Assembly (NCBI GenBank): GCA_045614365.1
Contig: JAZLCV010000016.1
Span: 1-31,545, forward strand
DNA: 31,545 nt
Reading direction: 5' to 3'
Origin: SIG480 sp045614365
GTDB lineage: Bacteria; Bacillota; Clostridia; Oscillospirales; JAAYXM01
A program made the position numbers and the translations under genes. Positions 29,221 through 31,545 of the stretch are shown here, in pieces (position 1 is the first letter of the stretch; every line of letters starts with the position of its first letter). A model generated the notes under the pieces. The model ran no database searches, was not told the origin of the DNA, and saw only the letters and a list, made by a program, of their open reading frames with translations.

Positions 29221-31203
29221 GTGAACAGGCGTTTTTCCAAGGCGGCAATGTCCGCTTTTCACCTTTGTTTTATTGTGCTTCTGATATTCACTGCCATATC
29301 ATTCTTTGTTGCGGAGTTAAGCCTTGCTGTATCCGAGCTTTTCGTGTGCGCGGTGCTGTATGGAGTTAATCTGTTGTCCGCCAAAAAACAGCAGCATGAT
29401 ATTCAGGATTATATTGAGGAGACAATGGCTGATGTAAACCGTGCAAGCCGTGATTTTACAATAAAATCACCGATGCCGGAGGTTGTTATAAGATTTCATT
29501 CAAAAGAGGTTGTCTGGGCGAATGCGGCTTTTGAAGAGCTTATAGGTGACCATGACGGTTTTTTTGAGCAGGGGCTTTTTTCGTTGATTCCGGAGTTTGA
29601 CCTTGGTTGGGTTCTGGAGGGAAAAATCGAATGCCCGAATGAAGTGGAAATTAAAGACAGACGTTTTCGTGTGTACGGAAATATTGCAACCAACGGAAGT
29701 ACGGATGAGCAAGAGACGCTTGCAACGCTTTTCTGGCTTGATATTACGGATTATTCCACATCCATAACGGAGTTTGAAAATTCCCGCCAGATTGTTTCGG
29801 TTATTATGATCGATAACTATTCGGAAATAATGAATGGGCTAACCGATGCGGAGCGTTCATCCGTTATCGCAGAGGTTGATAAGCGCCTTGCCGGTTGGGT
29901 TGCAGAGACAAACGGCATATTCTTAAAGTATGAACGGGATAAGTATCTCTATATTTTCCAGGAAAGATATCTTTCTGAATATATATCCTCCCGTTTTTCA
30001 ATATTGGATTCCGTGCGTGAGATAGAAAGCAAAAACGGAATCAAGGTAACTCTGAGTATAGGTATCGGTAAGGACGGAACCGATTTTAAAGAAAACCATC
30101 GTTATGCCCGCCTTGCTATAGATATGGCTCTTTCGCGCGGCGGTGACCAGGCTGTTATCCGCAATAAATTCAATTTTGAATTTTTCGGCGGACGCTCGCA
30201 GGAGCTTGAAAAGAGAACAAAGGTAAAATCCCGCGTTATGGCAAACGCACTTTCAGGGCTCATCCGCGACAGCTCCGGCGTTATGATAATGGGGCATAAG
30301 AATGCCGATAATGACAGTGTAGGTGCGGCAGTAGGTATTGCATGTATAGCAAGAAAAATGGGCAAAACCGCTTCGATTGTTATCGGGCAGAAAACGAGCG
30401 CTGATCCTCTTGTCAGAAAAATTCGTTCGGAGCATGAGTATGATGGTGCATTTATCGGTGCGGAGGACGCGATTATCGAGGCAGATAGCAACACTCTTGT
30501 TGTCGTGGTTGATACAAACAGAAAAAGTGTGGTGGAAAGCGAAGCGCTGCTTGAATCGGCGAACAAAATTGCTGTTATTGACCATCACCGTCGCGGTACG
30601 GATTACATTGAAGGTGCCGTTCTCAATTTCCATGAACCGTATGCATCAAGCACGTGTGAGCTTGTTACGGAGCTTTTGCAATATATCGTTGAAATACGCG
30701 ATATACTTGATGTTGAGGCGGAAGCACTTCTTTCTGGAATTGTTATAGATACTAAAAAGTTCACGATGAAAACAGGCGTACGTACCTTCGAAGCAGCGGC
30801 GTATCTTCGCCGTGCGGGAGCCGATACGGTTGAGCTTAAGCGTATCCTGCAGGATGATATTGAAACTTACGTAAAGCGCGCAGAGATGATAAAGCTTGCC
30901 CGTATGTATAAAGACCGGGTTGCAATTGTTGCATATAACGGGGCAAGTACAAGAAAAATAGCCGCGCAAGCAGCGGATGAGCTTCTTTCAATCCGCGGTG
31001 TTCAGGCTTCGTTTGTGTTGTACTGTGAAGGGGAAAGCGTTGTGGTTTCGGCCAGATCCCTCGGTCAGATAAACGTACAAGTTATCCTTGAAAAGCTTGG
31101 CGGTGGCGGCCACTTTGACACAGCCGGTGCTCAGGTCGCCGGAAAAACTCTCGAAGAGGTTGCAGGGCAGCTTACAGGGGCTATTGATGATATTTTAGGA
31201 TAA
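29221..31203 (+). CDS. gdpP: Cyclic-di-AMP phosphodiesterase GdpP (DHH-DHHA1)
   Basis: A 660-aa membrane-bound enzyme that hydrolyses the second messenger c-di-AMP. In order: two N-terminal membrane helices (about 10-55), a PAS-like domain (about 75-165), a degenerate GGDEF domain (about 180-310), a DHH domain with GHKNADND (358-365) and D454-H455-H456, and a DHHA1 domain with GGGGHFDTAG (627-636). GdpP is usually about 650-660 aa. A TTG at 29212 opens the frame, but it is only 2 nt from GGAG, so GTG at 29221 (11 nt) is preferred. rplI follows after 19 nt, the normal gdpP-rplI order in Firmicutes. Confidence 0.95.
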   Translation: MNRRFSKAAMSAFHLCFIVLLIFTAISFFVAELSLAVSELFVCAVLYGVNLLSAKKQQHDIQDYIEETMADVNRASRDFTIKSPMPEVVIRFHSKEVVWANAAFEELIGDHDGFFEQGLFSLIPEFDLGWVLEGKIECPNEVEIKDRRFRVYGNIATNGSTDEQETLATLFWLDITDYSTSITEFENSRQIVSVIMIDNYSEIMNGLTDAERSSVIAEVDKRLAGWVAETNGIFLKYERDKYLYIFQERYLSEYISSRFSILDSVREIESKNGIKVTLSIGIGKDGTDFKENHRYARLAIDMALSRGGDQAVIRNKFNFEFFGGRSQELEKRTKVKSRVMANALSGLIRDSSGVMIMGHKNADNDSVGAAVGIACIARKMGKTASIVIGQKTSADPLVRKIRSEHEYDGAFIGAEDAIIEADSNTLVVVVDTNRKSVVESEALLESANKIAVIDHHRRGTDYIEGAVLNFHEPYASSTCELVTELLQYIVEIRDILDVEAEALLSGIVIDTKKFTMKTGVRTFEAAAYLRRAGADTVELKRILQDDIETYVKRAEMIKLARMYKDRVAIVAYNGASTRKIAAQAADELLSIRGVQASFVLYCEGESVVVSARSLGQINVQVILEKLGGGGHFDTAGAQVAGKTLEEVAGQLTGAIDDILG

Positions 31204-31222
31204 AATATGGAGGAATATAGAA

Positions 31223-31545
31223 ATGAAAGTAATTTTAAATGCAGATGTTAAAGGTCAGGGTAAAAAAGGACAGATCGTAACGGTGTCCGACGGATATGCA
31301 AGAAATTTCCTTTTTCCGAAGAACCTTGCAAAGGAAGCTACTGCCGATAACCTGAACGCGGCAAAGATAAAGGAAGCGGCAGATATCGCAAGGGCAGCAA
31401 GGGAAAAAGCAGCGGCAGAAGAGCTTGCAAAAAAGCTTGAAGCACTTATATGCGAAATTCCGGCAAAGGCAGGCTCGGGAGGGCGCCTTTTCGGTTCGAT
31501 AACAACCTCGGATATATCTGCGGCGCTTGCAAAGCAACACAAGAT
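31223..31545 (+). CDS. rplI: 50S ribosomal protein L9 (partial, runs off the right edge)
   Basis: The first 107 codons of rplI: MKVILNADVKGQGKKGQIV, then VSDGYARNFLFPKNLA, then the long helix rich in Ala, Lys and Glu, and GGRLFGSITTSDI at the start of the C-terminal domain. L9 is usually about 148 aa, so about 40 residues are missing beyond the window. GGAGG is 9 nt before the ATG. It is co-transcribed with gdpP. Confidence 0.97.
   Translation, partial: MKVILNADVKGQGKKGQIVTVSDGYARNFLFPKNLAKEATADNLNAAKIKEAADIARAAREKAAAEELAKKLEALICEIPAKAGSGGRLFGSITTSDISAALAKQHK

Overview
The window looks like a chromosomal piece of an uncultured, fermentative member of the Clostridia (Firmicutes). The reasons are the gdpP-rplI gene order at the right end, a rodA-yjjG pair, AGGAGG-type ribosome binding sites, near-consensus sigma-A promoters, and a giant exported enzyme that ends in three S-layer homology (SLH) domains. 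Base composition is moderate; by eye the stretch from about 4.2 to 7.9 kb is more AT-rich than the rest.

Layout. 1-640: an empty stretch with a minus-strand promoter aimed off the left edge, a 108-bp duplication that includes the 3' end of a tRNA, and tRNA-Ser(UGA). 647-2944 (minus): a two-domain class II aldolase-like protein and an EamA/DMT transporter. 3003-4178: a frameshifted AraC regulator next to the 3' remnant of an oxidoreductase. 4365-7580: an amidohydrolase (+), an AraC regulator (-), the tail of a lost short-chain dehydrogenase (SDR) and a DegT-type aminotransferase (-). 7830-12518 (+): a promoter, a remnant of a DapA-like gene, an intact SDR, an HpcH/HpaI aldolase, the tail of a GH20-like gene, then two sugar isomerase/epimerase TIM barrels around a Gfo/Idh/MocA oxidoreductase. 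12652-13506 (-): an AraC regulator divergent from a polymer-degradation cluster (13700-27165, +): YhcH-family protein, a 559-aa secreted protein, a 2457-aa SLH-anchored heparinase II/III-like lyase, a GH20-like glycosidase and a neutral-ceramidase-like hydrolase. 27219-29048 (-): yjjG and rodA. 29221-31545 (+): gdpP and the start of rplI.

How the parts fit together (inference). The surface lyase would cut a uronic-acid- or hexosamine-containing polymer outside the cell. The GH20-like and ceramidase-like proteins have no signal peptide and would work on imported fragments. YhcH, the isomerases, oxidoreductases and the HpcH/HpaI aldolase would turn the resulting sugars or sugar acids into central metabolites by a route with no visible sugar kinase. 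No sugar uptake system is present, so uptake must be encoded elsewhere.

The two most notable signals are not genes. First, three promoters (about 4216, 7830 and 13550) share the same spaced signature: ATAAYGTC, 7 nt, TACATGT, 20 nt, TATAAT. This suggests one regulon, probably under an AraC-type protein. Second, the left half holds at least five broken genes, and three of them match families that are intact elsewhere in the window. This looks like the wreck of an older, related sugar-degradation locus. A third candidate for novelty is a module of about 180 residues present once in the 559-aa protein and about four times in the lyase. A fourth is a nested, strongly paired sequence (15923-16101) in the leader of the lyase gene.
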